From Metabacillus kandeliae (GTDB lineage: Bacteria > Bacillota > Bacilli > Bacillales > Bacillaceae): 64,000 nucleotides of DNA. The DNA is taken from positions 86,836 to 150,835 of the forward strand of contig NZ_JAJOZE010000008.1 of the NCBI RefSeq assembly GCF_021166585.1, given 5' to 3'. The notes beneath the pieces are model-generated. The model did not search any database and was not told where the DNA came from. It was given only the letters and a program-made list of their open reading frames with translations. A program made the translations under genes and the position numbers. Position 1 is the first letter of the stretch, and each line of letters opens with the position of its first letter. Below are positions 1-8,459 of the stretch, in pieces.

Positions 1-1669
1 ATTTTTAGCAGACTTAAAGCTCATTAAAAGAAGCCTTGAACTGCACTATCCAAAGGGCTTTAAGCAGAAAAATCTTGATCATTTGATCCGTCAGACAGAG
101 CTGTTCGGCTTTCACCTTGCTTCGCTTGATGTCCGTAACCACAGCGGCGAGCATGAAGCAGCCATTGCGGAGATTCTTTCTGCTGTAAATCTCGCAGAGG
201 ATTATGCCTCTTTGAGCGAAGAAGAAAAGCTAACCCTGCTTGAAAAAGTATTGCAGGATCCGCGGCCGCTTATTTCGCCTACGGAAACCTATACAAAAGA
301 AACAAATGAGATTGTCAATGTGTTCCACATGATCAAAAAAGCGCACGAGGAATTTGGCGAGCGCGCGATTCAGGTTTACCTTATTAGCATGACAGAGTCA
401 GCAAGCGATTTGCTTGAAGTGCTGGTGCTTGCCAAAGAAGCAGGTATTTATAAAGTCGCAAAAGACGGCAGCATTGAGAGCAAGCTAAACGTGGCTCCGC
501 TTCTTGAGACGATCGATGATCTGACAGCAGGACCGAAAATCATGGAAAAGCTCTTTAAAATGGATTTTTATCAAAAGCATTTGTCGAAGCTGAACCGTGT
601 TCAGGAAGTGATGCTCGGTTACTCTGACGGCTCCAAGGACGGCGGCACGCTTACAGCCAACTGGAAGCTGTACAAAGCACAGCAGGAAATTCACTCCATG
701 GCAAAAGAATATGACGTCAGACTGAAATTTTTCCATGGCAGAGGCGGCTCTCTTGGCCGCGGAGGCGGTCCGCTGCACCGGAGCATTCTCTCCCAGCCTC
801 CTGAAACGCTTGGTGACGGCTTTAAAATTACTGAGCAGGGAGAAATTTTATCCTCCCGCTACCTTGTGTATGATATCGCCTATCGCAGCCTTGAGCAGGC
901 TGCATCAACACTGCTCATCTCTGCTGCAGAAGCGGCAAGCGGCCAAGCTCATGAAAGCGGGCAAAACAAAGAATGGGAAGAAATTATGGACAGCATTTCA
1001 GCTGATTCTCTGCGGAAATATCAGCAGCTCGTCTTTGGCGACAAGGACTTCCTGACTTACTTTAACCAGGCGACACCATTGCCTGAGCTCGGCTCTCTCA
1101 ACATCGGCTCGCGGCCGATGAGCCGAAAAGGCAGCGCCAAATTCGAAGACCTGCGCGCCATCCCATGGGTCTTCGCATGGACGCAAAGCCGCCAGCTCAT
1201 CCCAGCCTGGTACGCAGCAGGCACAGGACTTGCCGCTTTTGCTAAAAATGAAGAAAATCTCGCCATTCTGCAGGAAATGTATGAAAAATGGTCCTTCTTC
1301 AGATCCACCATCGATAATCTGCAGATGGCCCTAATGAAGGCAGACTTAACTGCAGCAAAAGAATATACAGCCATTGTAGATGACCAAACCATCGCAACCA
1401 GGATTTTCTCAACGATTGAAGAAGAGTACAACACAACAAAACAAGTCATTTTAAGCATGACGAAAATGGAAAACCTGATGGACAATATTCCAAACATCAA
1501 GGATTCCATCCGTCTCAGAAACCCGTACGTCGATCCGCTCAGCTTCCTGCAGGTAGAAGTGATTAGAAAGCTGCGGAAAGAAGAGGATGCTTCCCTTAAG
1601 GATGATCTGCTGAGAGAAGTTCTGCTCACGATTAACGGAATTGCGGCAGGGCTGCGGAATACAGGCTGA
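1..1669 (+). CDS. ppc: Phosphoenolpyruvate carboxylase, 3' part
   Basis: The frame is open from the first bases of the window, so the gene starts upstream and only about the last 556 residues are here. The enzyme carboxylates PEP with bicarbonate to oxaloacetate and replenishes the TCA cycle. Family signatures are visible: LDVRNHSGEHE, GYSDGSKDGG (nt 613-645), the glycine-rich catalytic loop FHGRGGSLGRGGGP (nt 730-771), KITEQGE, the IPWVFAWTQSR block, and the C-terminal LTINGIAAGLRNTG that closes all bacterial PEPCs. No terminator lies directly behind it. The first strong hairpin is the repeat-derived one at 1823-1860. Identification is firm. The start and any N-terminal regulation cannot be judged. 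Confidence 0.97.
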   Translation, partial: FLADLKLIKRSLELHYPKGFKQKNLDHLIRQTELFGFHLASLDVRNHSGEHEAAIAEILSAVNLAEDYASLSEEEKLTLLEKVLQDPRPLISPTETYTKETNEIVNVFHMIKKAHEEFGERAIQVYLISMTESASDLLEVLVLAKEAGIYKVAKDGSIESKLNVAPLLETIDDLTAGPKIMEKLFKMDFYQKHLSKLNRVQEVMLGYSDGSKDGGTLTANWKLYKAQQEIHSMAKEYDVRLKFFHGRGGSLGRGGGPLHRSILSQPPETLGDGFKITEQGEILSSRYLVYDIAYRSLEQAASTLLISAAEAASGQAHESGQNKEWEEIMDSISADSLRKYQQLVFGDKDFLTYFNQATPLPELGSLNIGSRPMSRKGSAKFEDLRAIPWVFAWTQSRQLIPAWYAAGTGLAAFAKNEENLAILQEMYEKWSFFRSTIDNLQMALMKADLTAAKEYTAIVDDQTIATRIFSTIEEEYNTTKQVILSMTKMENLMDNIPNIKDSIRLRNPYVDPLSFLQVEVIRKLRKEEDASLKDDLLREVLLTINGIAAGLRNTG

Positions 1670-1679
1670 TTTATGGGTT

Positions 1680-2000
1680 TGGGGTCTCTGTCCCCCCAAT
1701 CAAGGGGTGACCTGTCCCCTGCTGCACTGCAGGAATAAAGGCCTGGCACAAGAGGCAAAATCCTTTGTCCTCCTTGGTGTCGAATCATTGTATCGCTGTC
1801 CCCTTACGCTTTAACGTATTGAGGGCCAGGTACCGCACAATTGGTACCTGGCCCTTTTTTCATTAGTGCACGAAAGACCTGTCCCTTGTTCTGAATTCCT
1901 TGTAAATAAAGGGTTACGAGCAGTATGCACCTGTCCCGTATTCCTTTAACGCAGTGAGGGCCAGGTCCCCTTATGCAAACGGGGACAGGCACTCCACCCC
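1680..2000. repeat. GGGACAGG/CCTGTCCC repeat array, left copy
   Basis: This 474-base gene-free stretch (1670-2143) is filled with degenerate copies of CCTGTCCC or its complement GGGGACAGG (near 1687, 1711, 1793, 1881, 1931 and 1981). Two copies of the phrase TGAGGGCCAGG, each preceded by TTTAACG, lie near 1821 and 1948. The same words make up the larger array at 60199-60810. I see no plausible gene in it. ORFs crossing it are repeat-derived. Confidence 0.8.
1823..1860 (+). terminator. Repeat-borne hairpin with T-run
   Basis: A perfect 12-bp stem (1823-1834 GGGCCAGGTACC with 1843-1854) has an 8-base loop and is followed by TTTTTT. It has the form of an intrinsic terminator and is the first one downstream of ppc. 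The identical stem, without the T-run, recurs at 60316-60347. Confidence 0.65.
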
Positions 2001-2025
2001 ACCTGCCAACTAGTCAATTAGCCCG

Positions 2026-2054
2026 TTGTCAATTTTCGAACAATTTATTATAAT
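2026..2054 (+). promoter_or_regulatory. SigA promoter of the protease-nuclease gene
   Basis: TTGTCA (2026-2031), a 17-bp spacer and TATAAT (2049-2054) form a near-consensus vegetative promoter about 90 bases before the start codon at 2144. Confidence 0.75.
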
Positions 2055-2062
2055 TACTTTAC

Positions 2063-2076
2063 CGAACATTAGTTCG
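2063..2076 (+). promoter_or_regulatory. LexA (DinR) SOS box
   Basis: CGAAC-ATTA-GTTCG is an exact match to the known Bacillus LexA core, CGAAC-N4-GTTCG. It begins 9 bases after the -10 hexamer, over the expected transcription start, where a bound repressor would block initiation. This implies induction by DNA damage. Binding is inferred from sequence only. Confidence 0.75.
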
Positions 2077-2143
2077 ATAAAAGAGATCAGCTGTTCTGGA
2101 TGGAGGAAAAAAATCTTACTCTATTTCAAGGAGGATCCTATTC

Positions 2144-3946
2144 ATGGCTAGATTGGCAGAGTGGCGGAATGTTCAGGAAGAGCTTCGGGAAAAGCAGCAG
2201 CAGGAGGCAATGAAGCGCTTTGAGAAACGGTCAAAGGAAAGGAACAAAATGGCGGCACAGCTGGAGACGAAAAATCCGTTTGAGGTTGATTCGCCTGACA
2301 GGGCTGCGTTTCGCGCCTCTCTTATTCATCCGAGGGACGGGTTTGCGCTTGAGAGGATCATTAATAGGGATGATTTGTTTCCAATCAGTTATTTGGAAGC
2401 CGGTTTGCGGGCAGGCAAGTCAGTGTGCCGGATTGAAGTCCGTGACAATATCGGCCGCATACTCGGTTATGGGACAGGTTTCTTAGTTTCGCCTTCTCTT
2501 CTTTTGACAAATAATCATGTGCTGAATGATGCGGCAGCTGCAGAGTTCAGTCTTGCGCAATTTAACTATGAACTTGATCTTGAGCTGAAAGAGAAGAAAA
2601 TAGAGAACTTCCGCATTGATCCAAAGCGGTTTTTCCTGACAGATGAGAAGCTGGATTATACGCTGGTCGCAATTGAGGAGACTTCCTCTAATGGGACTCC
2701 TGTTTCCCATTTCGGCTATTTGCCGCTGTATGCAAAATCAGGGAAAGCGCTTGTCGGCGAATGTGCTTCCATTATTCAGCATCCATCAGGGGCACCGAAA
2801 TCTGTAGCGCTCAGGGATAATCAAATTACGGATGTGTTCGATGATTTTATCCATTATTCCTCTGATACAAAAGAAGGCTCATCAGGGTCGCCTGTGATGA
2901 ATGATGAGTGGAATGTGATCGCACTGCATCATTCAGGGGTACCTGATCCTGATGACAGTTCAAAGTTCATTGCCAATGAGGGTGTAAGGATCAGCAGCCT
3001 TGTAAAAGCCTTATCTGCAGCACATGGGAACTTGCCGGAGGAAATGAAAAAGCTAGCTGATTTTCTACTAAAGGATATGGAGCCTGAAGCAGAAAAGGCT
3101 AAGGAAGAGATTCTGGTTACAGAGGTTCTGAACAAAGATCATTACAAGGATGCGAAGGGATATGATCCGGATTTTCTCGGGAAAAAGAACGCTGTTCCCC
3201 ATCCCGATTTTAAAGCTGATTTAGAGAGTGATATTACCCCTGTGGAAGGCGGAGGCAAGGTTCTTGATTATACTCATTTCTCCATTGTCATGAGCAAGTC
3301 CCGCCGCATTGCCTTTTATACAGCGGTGAACATTGATGGCAGCAAGATCAAAGATGTTCCCAGAAAAGGGGATAAGTGGTATTTCGATCCAAGGATTGAC
3401 CAAAGTCTTCAGTGCGGGCCTGAGCTGTATAAAAACAATCCGCTTGACCGGGGGCATCTTGTGCGCCGGAGAGATCCTGACTGGGGGCCTGAGGCAGAGA
3501 AAGCGAATCAGGATACCTTCCATTTTACGAACTGCTCTCCGCAGCACAGCAATCTAAATCAAAAAACATGGCTTGAACTTGAGGACTATCTTTTATCGAA
3601 TGCGGAAAATGAAAAAATGAAGGCTACTGTTTTTACAGGTCCTGTTTTCCGGGAGGATGACCTGGTTTACCGCGGAGTGAAGATTCCCGCAGAATTTTGG
3701 AAGGTCGCGGTTATGGTGAAAAGCGACGGCAGTTTGTCGGCTACCGCCTACCTTCAGTCACAGAAAAACCTGATCGGCAATTTGGAATTTGCCTATGGTC
3801 CCTATAAAACCTATCAAATTCCTGTCGCAAAGGTAGAAACGCTGACTGGACTGAATTTTAAAGATCTTAAGAAATATGATCCGATCGGCAATATTGAAGC
3901 TTCCGCCGGTTATGAAATCCAGGGCTCTGCTGATATCAAGCTTTAA
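2144..3946 (+). CDS. Trypsin-like (V8-type) serine protease fused to DNA/RNA non-specific endonuclease
   Basis: This 600-residue protein has three parts. Residues 5-40 are a basic, charged helix. Residues about 70-290 are a chymotrypsin-fold protease with an apparent triad: H125 in LLTNNHVL, D171 in DYTLVAIE, and S247 in the GSSGSPV motif. Residues about 370-590 are a NUC1/Serratia-type beta-beta-alpha-metal nuclease with the catalytic DRGH motif at 435-438 and the metal-site region FTNCSPQHSNLNQ. There is no signal peptide or membrane segment, so it should act inside the cell, unlike most V8 proteases and Serratia-type nucleases. The start has AAGGAGG at 2128-2134. A SigA promoter with a LexA box precedes it, and it stands alone as a single-gene unit. 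Both active sites look intact. A role as a damage-triggered nuclease released by the protease is inference. Confidence 0.9.
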   Translation: MARLAEWRNVQEELREKQQQEAMKRFEKRSKERNKMAAQLETKNPFEVDSPDRAAFRASLIHPRDGFALERIINRDDLFPISYLEAGLRAGKSVCRIEVRDNIGRILGYGTGFLVSPSLLLTNNHVLNDAAAAEFSLAQFNYELDLELKEKKIENFRIDPKRFFLTDEKLDYTLVAIEETSSNGTPVSHFGYLPLYAKSGKALVGECASIIQHPSGAPKSVALRDNQITDVFDDFIHYSSDTKEGSSGSPVMNDEWNVIALHHSGVPDPDDSSKFIANEGVRISSLVKALSAAHGNLPEEMKKLADFLLKDMEPEAEKAKEEILVTEVLNKDHYKDAKGYDPDFLGKKNAVPHPDFKADLESDITPVEGGGKVLDYTHFSIVMSKSRRIAFYTAVNIDGSKIKDVPRKGDKWYFDPRIDQSLQCGPELYKNNPLDRGHLVRRRDPDWGPEAEKANQDTFHFTNCSPQHSNLNQKTWLELEDYLLSNAENEKMKATVFTGPVFREDDLVYRGVKIPAEFWKVAVMVKSDGSLSATAYLQSQKNLIGNLEFAYGPYKTYQIPVAKVETLTGLNFKDLKKYDPIGNIEASAGYEIQGSADIKL

Positions 3947-3950
3947 TAGA

Positions 3951-3986
3951 AAAAGGAGCTGTCCATTCTGGATCAGCTCCTTTTTT
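3951..3986. terminator. Bidirectional intrinsic terminator
   Basis: AAAAGGAGCTG (3951-3961) pairs with CAGCTCCTTTT (3974-3984), with T-runs on both sides. It lies between the convergent protease-nuclease gene and the hydroxylase gene. Confidence 0.85.
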
Positions 3987-3989
3987 CGG

Positions 3990-4598
3990 TCATCTGCCTT
4001 CCAGGTCTTTGGCTGTCTCGCTCATGCTCACTTTCTTTTCATCCTTCAGTGTTCCAAAGAGAGCATCTACAAATGGCGTTGATACGCCGAACCAGTACTT
4101 TTCATTTTTGTAGTGATGCAGAAGGTGTGACTTTTTCAGCCATTTGCCAAACCGTGTTTTTGGTTTAGCCGGTCTGTGAGCGACATAGTGCTTCCATTCG
4201 TAAAAAAGGAGCATGCAAATGAGTCCGAGTCCGAAAGCAAGTGCTGCTTGCAGTGACTGGCTGAAAAGAAAAAAGAGAGAAACAAGAACAGTAAAATTCG
4301 GAAGGCTGTACCAAACCGGGAGAAACAATAGCTTTAAGTCCTGCGGATCTGTGTGATGATCATAATGTAATCGCTTTAATAATTTAAGAAAGTAAGGATT
4401 GCTTGGTGCTTTCAGATGAAAAAAGAAGCGGTGTGTAAAGTATTCGCTGAACATAAACACCACAAGGCCGATGATCCAGCAAACAAGGGATGAAAGATGG
4501 AATGATGCCAGAAATAGATAGACGGCCAGGAATAGTGCAAGTACAGCCATAATGAGAAAGTCTGTATGCAGGATAAAATTTCGATAAAAGTGCTTCAT
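3990..4598 (-). CDS. Fatty acid hydroxylase / sterol desaturase superfamily membrane protein
   Basis: This 202-residue integral membrane protein has about four hydrophobic helices. It carries the clustered histidines of the di-iron hydroxylase superfamily: HRFFFH, HYDHH, HYVAH and HLLHH, followed by a GVSTPFVDALFGT tail typical of the family. Members insert hydroxyl groups or double bonds into lipids using iron and oxygen; the substrate here is unknown. The start is preceded by GGGAGGGGAG. It is transcribed alone, convergent with the protease-nuclease gene, and shares the terminator between them. Confidence 0.85.
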   Translation of the reverse strand: MKHFYRNFILHTDFLIMAVLALFLAVYLFLASFHLSSLVCWIIGLVVFMFSEYFTHRFFFHLKAPSNPYFLKLLKRLHYDHHTDPQDLKLLFLPVWYSLPNFTVLVSLFFLFSQSLQAALAFGLGLICMLLFYEWKHYVAHRPAKPKTRFGKWLKKSHLLHHYKNEKYWFGVSTPFVDALFGTLKDEKKVSMSETAKDLEGR

Positions 4599-4641
4599 GT
4601 ACTCCCCTCCCTTTTTTATCCTTTATATTCCATTTTTCCGC

Positions 4642-4669
4642 AAAAAAGACCTGCCTCAAGGCAGGTCTT
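4642..4669 (-). terminator. Intrinsic terminator of yvbH
   Basis: A perfect 10-bp stem (4646-4655 with 4660-4669) has a TCAA loop. On the minus strand it is followed by a run of T. Confidence 0.85.
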
Positions 4670-4675
4670 CCTTAC

Positions 4676-5290
4676 TTAATTGTTGATATATTTTTCGTAC
4701 ACAGCCCCAAAATCCTTCTCATGGTACTGCTCCCTGACAGATGTCAGCCATGTAAAACCGAAATCAGTCAGCTCTCTGTATGTAATCGGCATTTTATTAT
4801 CTTCGTTTCTTGTATTCTGCATGATCGTGACCGCTTTTTCCAGGCTTTGGTTAGCCATGTCCATATGGATGCGGTTTTCGTGGGTGATTTCTTCGATTTT
4901 GAGCAGGGATTTGTATAAATCCTTCAGCTGGTCGATCTGGTCTTTGCGTACATCAATGCTGAATTTTTCTTTTCCAAGGGTGAACTTGATTTCCACGTCC
5001 ATGTCGACCTTGCCCGCTGTTTCCAGCAGAACGTCTGAAATTTTATGGCGGGAATAAGTATAGCGTTTCAGCGTCCTTTTGGAGGAAACAGCACTTTCCC
5101 CATCAACATGAATGATGGCCAGGTTCGTAAAGCAGTATTCATCCGCTTTTGTTTTGATTAAAAAATAAATTTTCTCATTGTCTTCGTGCATCACATAATC
5201 GTCTGCATCTGTTTTATCAAAGTCAGCAGGTGAAATAATCGTTCCGATATCAGAGAGGCCGAGTGCGTCAGAAGCTAGTTTTTTGAACAT
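4676..5290 (-). CDS. yvbH: YvbH-like PH-domain protein
   Basis: This 204-residue soluble protein matches the Bacillus YvbH architecture: a bacterial pleckstrin-homology domain over residues about 1-125 (FKKLASDALGLSDIG start, DEYCFTNLAIIHVDG, TLKRYTYSRHKISDV) and a C-terminal YvbH-type helical extension (NKMPITYRELTDFGFTW). The PH part assembles into rings in related structures. The cellular role is unknown. AAAGGA stands in front of the ATG. It is a single gene with its own terminator. Confidence 0.85.
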   Translation of the reverse strand: MFKKLASDALGLSDIGTIISPADFDKTDADDYVMHEDNEKIYFLIKTKADEYCFTNLAIIHVDGESAVSSKRTLKRYTYSRHKISDVLLETAGKVDMDVEIKFTLGKEKFSIDVRKDQIDQLKDLYKSLLKIEEITHENRIHMDMANQSLEKAVTIMQNTRNEDNKMPITYRELTDFGFTWLTSVREQYHEKDFGAVYEKYINN

Positions 5291-5384
5291 GCTACCATTC
5301 CTTTCAGAGTAAACTTCCCTCCCTTATTTTAACAATAACAATAAAGGATGAGTAGATTTATTTCTGATAGCAGCACACGATCTT

Positions 5385-5567
5385 TTATTTTCCCAGGTGA
5401 TCCGCTGTCCCGTCTTCCCGTTCAATCACTCCGTCAATCGTTCCCTCTGCCATGCTGTCGCTTACCTGCTCATGTGTCACCGCGAGACCTGAGGATAGCT
5501 CGTCCTTTTTCTCGTAATCCTGATTTTCGAATATTCTTCCTGCCAGCTGGTCATTTTGTTTTTTCAT
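5385..5567 (-). CDS. YozQ-like (DUF4025) small protein
   Basis: This 60-residue acidic, hydrophilic protein starts MKKQNDQLAGRIFENQ and has a central GLAVTHEQVSDSMAEGTIDG stretch. That resembles the DUF4025/YozQ family of short Bacillus proteins, which are often associated with spores or stress. The ribosome site AAAGGAGG is strong, which supports a real gene despite its size. The family assignment is from memory of the pattern and moderately sure; the function is unknown. Confidence 0.7.
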   Translation of the reverse strand: MKKQNDQLAGRIFENQDYEKKDELSSGLAVTHEQVSDSMAEGTIDGVIEREDGTADHLGK

Positions 5568-5713
5568 TTATTTGTCCTCCTTTGCCTTCTACCTGTATTA
5601 TGGTCTATAGAAGATTCATTTATGAGAATCTATTGGAGCCTGATATGCATAACATTTTGGATCCAGCTGAAAAATAAATTTCAGGAAATGCGAGAAATGG
5701 TGGGGTTAAAAAA

Positions 5714-6946
5714 ATGAAGCTTTTTACAGATAGCGATTTAGATGGTTTGGGATGCAGCGCCTTGGCGAAGCTTGCCTATGGAGATAAAGCGGATGTTTAT
5801 TATTGCTCGCCGCGGAATTTGAATCAGCGGGTGGAATATTTTCTTGATCAGCCTGATAATAGCAAAATCGACATGACGATTACGGATTTGTCTGTGAATG
5901 AAGAAATTGAAGCAAGGCTTGAGGAACGTTTTAAAAAGGGACAGTTTGTCCAGCTGATTGATCATCATGTAACAGCGATGCGTTTAAATGACAGGAAGTG
6001 GGGTTTTGTTAAGCCGGAGTATGAGGACGGCCGGAAGTCATGTGCGACTTCTCTGTATTATGAGTATTTAATGGAGCATGGGCTGCTTGAGCAAACGGGC
6101 GCTTTGGATGAATTTACTGATCTTGTCCGCCAGTATGATACGTGGGAATGGGAAAAGAATGAAAATGTCAAAGCGAAACGGCTCAATGACTTGTTTTATT
6201 TGTTTGAAAGAGGCAAGTTTGAAGAGGATATTTTAAGAAGGCTTCGGGAAAACAAGGATGCGTTTGACCTGACAGAAACGGAAACCATGCTGATGGATAT
6301 TGAGGAAAACAAAATCAGCCGCTACATAAATGCGAAAAACAGGCAGATCATTCAAACCTTTGTGGATGAATTTTGCGTTGGGCTTGTGCATGCAGAGCAG
6401 TATTTATCAGAGCTTGGAAACGCGCTGAATAAGCTCAATCCGCATCTTGATATGATTGTGCTGCTGAATGTCGGCGGCAAAAAAGCCGGCTTCCGCACCA
6501 TTCATGAGGATGTGAATGTGTCTGAGTTCGCTTCGCGTTTCGGCGGTGGCGGCCATCCGAAGGCTTCAGGCTGCGAGCTGACAGAAGAGGCGTTTGATCA
6601 CTTTGTTCTGAAGGCTTTCCCTCTCCAGCCGCTGAAGCCTGATCCTGAGCGGAATGAACTTAATGTGAAGAATGCTCCTTACGGGACTTATTATGAAAAC
6701 AGGCTAGGAGACATTTCTTTTATCATGCCTGTGTCTGACCAATGCTTTGAAGTGCTGCAAAACGGCGAAAATGCCGGCAGTTTTTCTTCTTATGAAGAAG
6801 CCGAGAGGCATATTAAACGTCACTATGGTTCATGGCTCAGGTTTGATGACGCATGCGTTCTTCATCTCTCCACAGCCCTGCGGATCCCGGCTGAGGAAGT
6901 AAAAGCAAATTATGAAAAGGCTGTAAAACAGGCCTTTAATGGATAA
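5714..6946 (+). CDS. nrnB: DHH-family oligoribonuclease NrnB
   Basis: This 410-residue DHH phosphoesterase carries DSDLDGLGC (residues 6-14), a second metal motif TDLS, and DHH in LIDHHVTAM. A DHHA1-type domain with RFGGGGHPKASG lies near residue 275-287. Length and motif order fit Bacillus NrnB (YngD), about 400 residues, rather than the shorter NrnA. NrnB degrades short RNA oligomers from the 3' end and completes RNA turnover in the cytosol. The gene stands alone and ends at a bidirectional terminator. Confidence 0.88.
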   Translation: MKLFTDSDLDGLGCSALAKLAYGDKADVYYCSPRNLNQRVEYFLDQPDNSKIDMTITDLSVNEEIEARLEERFKKGQFVQLIDHHVTAMRLNDRKWGFVKPEYEDGRKSCATSLYYEYLMEHGLLEQTGALDEFTDLVRQYDTWEWEKNENVKAKRLNDLFYLFERGKFEEDILRRLRENKDAFDLTETETMLMDIEENKISRYINAKNRQIIQTFVDEFCVGLVHAEQYLSELGNALNKLNPHLDMIVLLNVGGKKAGFRTIHEDVNVSEFASRFGGGGHPKASGCELTEEAFDHFVLKAFPLQPLKPDPERNELNVKNAPYGTYYENRLGDISFIMPVSDQCFEVLQNGENAGSFSSYEEAERHIKRHYGSWLRFDDACVLHLSTALRIPAEEVKANYEKAVKQAFNG

Positions 6947-6950
6947 ACAG

Positions 6951-6980
6951 AATGCTGGCCCCCACAGGGCCAGCATTTTT
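6951..6980. terminator. Bidirectional terminator, nrnB / kyn operon
   Basis: AATGCTGGCCC (6951-6961) pairs perfectly with GGGCCAGCATT (6967-6977), followed by T on the plus strand. It serves the convergent nrnB and kynA ends. Confidence 0.85.
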
Positions 6981-7818
6981 ATATTTCAGTGCGCAAATCC
7001 CACAGTTCGGGGAAGAATTGCTGATCGAGCACTTTTCTTAAATAATGAACGCCTGATGAGCCGCCTGTTCCCTGTTTAAAGCCGATAATCCGCTCAACGG
7101 TTTTCATATGGCGGAAACGCCATTGCTGGAGCCAGTCTTCAATATCGACGAGCTTTTCTGCAAGCTGGTACAAATCCCAGTAGCGGCGGTTATCACGGTA
7201 AACAGCGAGCCATGCTGCCTTGACGGATTCATTTTTCACATAAGGCTTTGTCCAGTCCCGATTTACTATTTCTTCGTCAATCACAAAACCGGCCTTAACG
7301 AGAGCCTGAATTGCGACGTCATACAATCCTTCAGATGTATAAGCCTTCTTCAGCTCTGCCTGAAGCTCAGGATCTTTTTCATAGATTTTCAATACGTGCG
7401 GGGTTTTATAGCCAAGGGCAAATTCAATCATCCGGTACTGAAAGGATTGAAAACCTGATGCCTGGCCGAGCTTATCACGGAATTCCATGTACTCGGACGG
7501 TGTAAGGGTTGAAAGGACATCCCATGCCTGGATAATCTGTGACTGGGTTTTAGATACCCTTGCCAGCTGTTTAAAGGCTGTTTGCAGCTCTTCTTTTTTT
7601 AGCGCATCAATAGCTGAATGGAGTTCATGAAGGATCAGCTTCATCCAGAGCTCGCTCACCTGGTGGATGATAATAAACAGCATTTCATCATGGTGGTCAG
7701 AAAGCCTGTTTTGGCTGGATAAAATTTGATCCAGCTGCAGGTATTCCCCATAGGTCATATTTTCCCGAAAATCTGTGTGTATGGATTTTTCTGTATCTGC
7801 CGGCTGCTTTTTCACCAT
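6979..7818 (-). CDS. kynA: Tryptophan 2,3-dioxygenase
   Basis: This 279-residue heme enzyme opens the indole ring of L-tryptophan with oxygen to give N-formylkynurenine, the first step of the kynurenine pathway. Signatures are [30 protein letters not shown] near the N-terminus, and [19 protein letters not shown], which includes the heme-ligand histidine near the C-terminus. It is the last gene of kynU-kynB-kynA and overlaps kynB by 7 bp, so translation is probably coupled. GGAGGAGAG precedes the ATG. Confidence 0.96.
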   Translation of the reverse strand: MVKKQPADTEKSIHTDFRENMTYGEYLQLDQILSSQNRLSDHHDEMLFIIIHQVSELWMKLILHELHSAIDALKKEELQTAFKQLARVSKTQSQIIQAWDVLSTLTPSEYMEFRDKLGQASGFQSFQYRMIEFALGYKTPHVLKIYEKDPELQAELKKAYTSEGLYDVAIQALVKAGFVIDEEIVNRDWTKPYVKNESVKAAWLAVYRDNRRYWDLYQLAEKLVDIEDWLQQWRFRHMKTVERIIGFKQGTGGSSGVHYLRKVLDQQFFPELWDLRTEI

Positions 7819-8459
7819 TCTCTCTCTCCTCCTTGTATTTTTCTAAGCACCGCGCGCACTGGGCTGCCGTCTGCCCCTTTAATGCGAAGCGGCAGAGCAA
7901 TCAATTCATAGTCCCCTTCTTCCACATGATCCAGCATAATGTTTTCCAGAATATGAACACCATGCGCATGCAGCGCGTGGTGCGCCGTCATATCTTTGCT
8001 GTCTGGATTGTCGACGGAAGGAACATCAACACCGATCAGAAATATCCCCTGCTGTTCTAAATAAGCGGCGCAATCCTCCTGGATGGGAACAAGACTGTCA
8101 GGGAAAGTTTCAGGTTTATTCGGAACGGCTGTTTTTAAAAGCAGACGCTCTGCTCCTTGGAGCTGAAATTCTTCAAGTGTTTTTCGGCTGATTTCCGGAA
8201 AACCTGAAACATCAATCACCCTTGCCCGTCCGATAAACAGGCTGATATCAAGTTCGTCAATTGTCAGGGCTTCATTTAAAAAATGAAACGGGGCATCCAC
8301 ATGAGTTCCGGTGTGCAGACTTGTGGTGATCTTACCAATGTTCACCGATCCTGTTTTTTCTTTCGTAAATGCTGTTTCATAAGAAAACGGTGTATCCCCT
8401 GCCCAGTGGGCAATCTCCTTTGAAAGCGGCTGCGAGATATCGATCCATTTTCCTGTCAT
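7812..8459 (-). CDS. kynB: Kynurenine formamidase (arylformamidase)
   Basis: This 215-residue member of the metal-dependent cyclase family has the metal motif [12 protein letters not shown] and the conserved DVPSVD/HH-AH-GV region. It hydrolyses N-formylkynurenine to kynurenine and formate, linking kynA and kynU. The gene overlaps kynU by 4 bp and kynA by 7 bp, so the three form one tight operon. The product and its position agree with Bacillus kynB. Confidence 0.94.
   Translation of the reverse strand: MTGKWIDISQPLSKEIAHWAGDTPFSYETAFTKEKTGSVNIGKITTSLHTGTHVDAPFHFLNEALTIDELDISLFIGRARVIDVSGFPEISRKTLEEFQLQGAERLLLKTAVPNKPETFPDSLVPIQEDCAAYLEQQGIFLIGVDVPSVDNPDSKDMTAHHALHAHGVHILENIMLDHVEEGDYELIALPLRIKGADGSPVRAVLRKIQGGEREW

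Noticed and set aside
1057..1788. 243-codon open frame on the minus strand over ppc and the repeat array
   Set aside because: It is antisense to a clear ppc and its N-terminal part is repeat-derived; no ribosome site.
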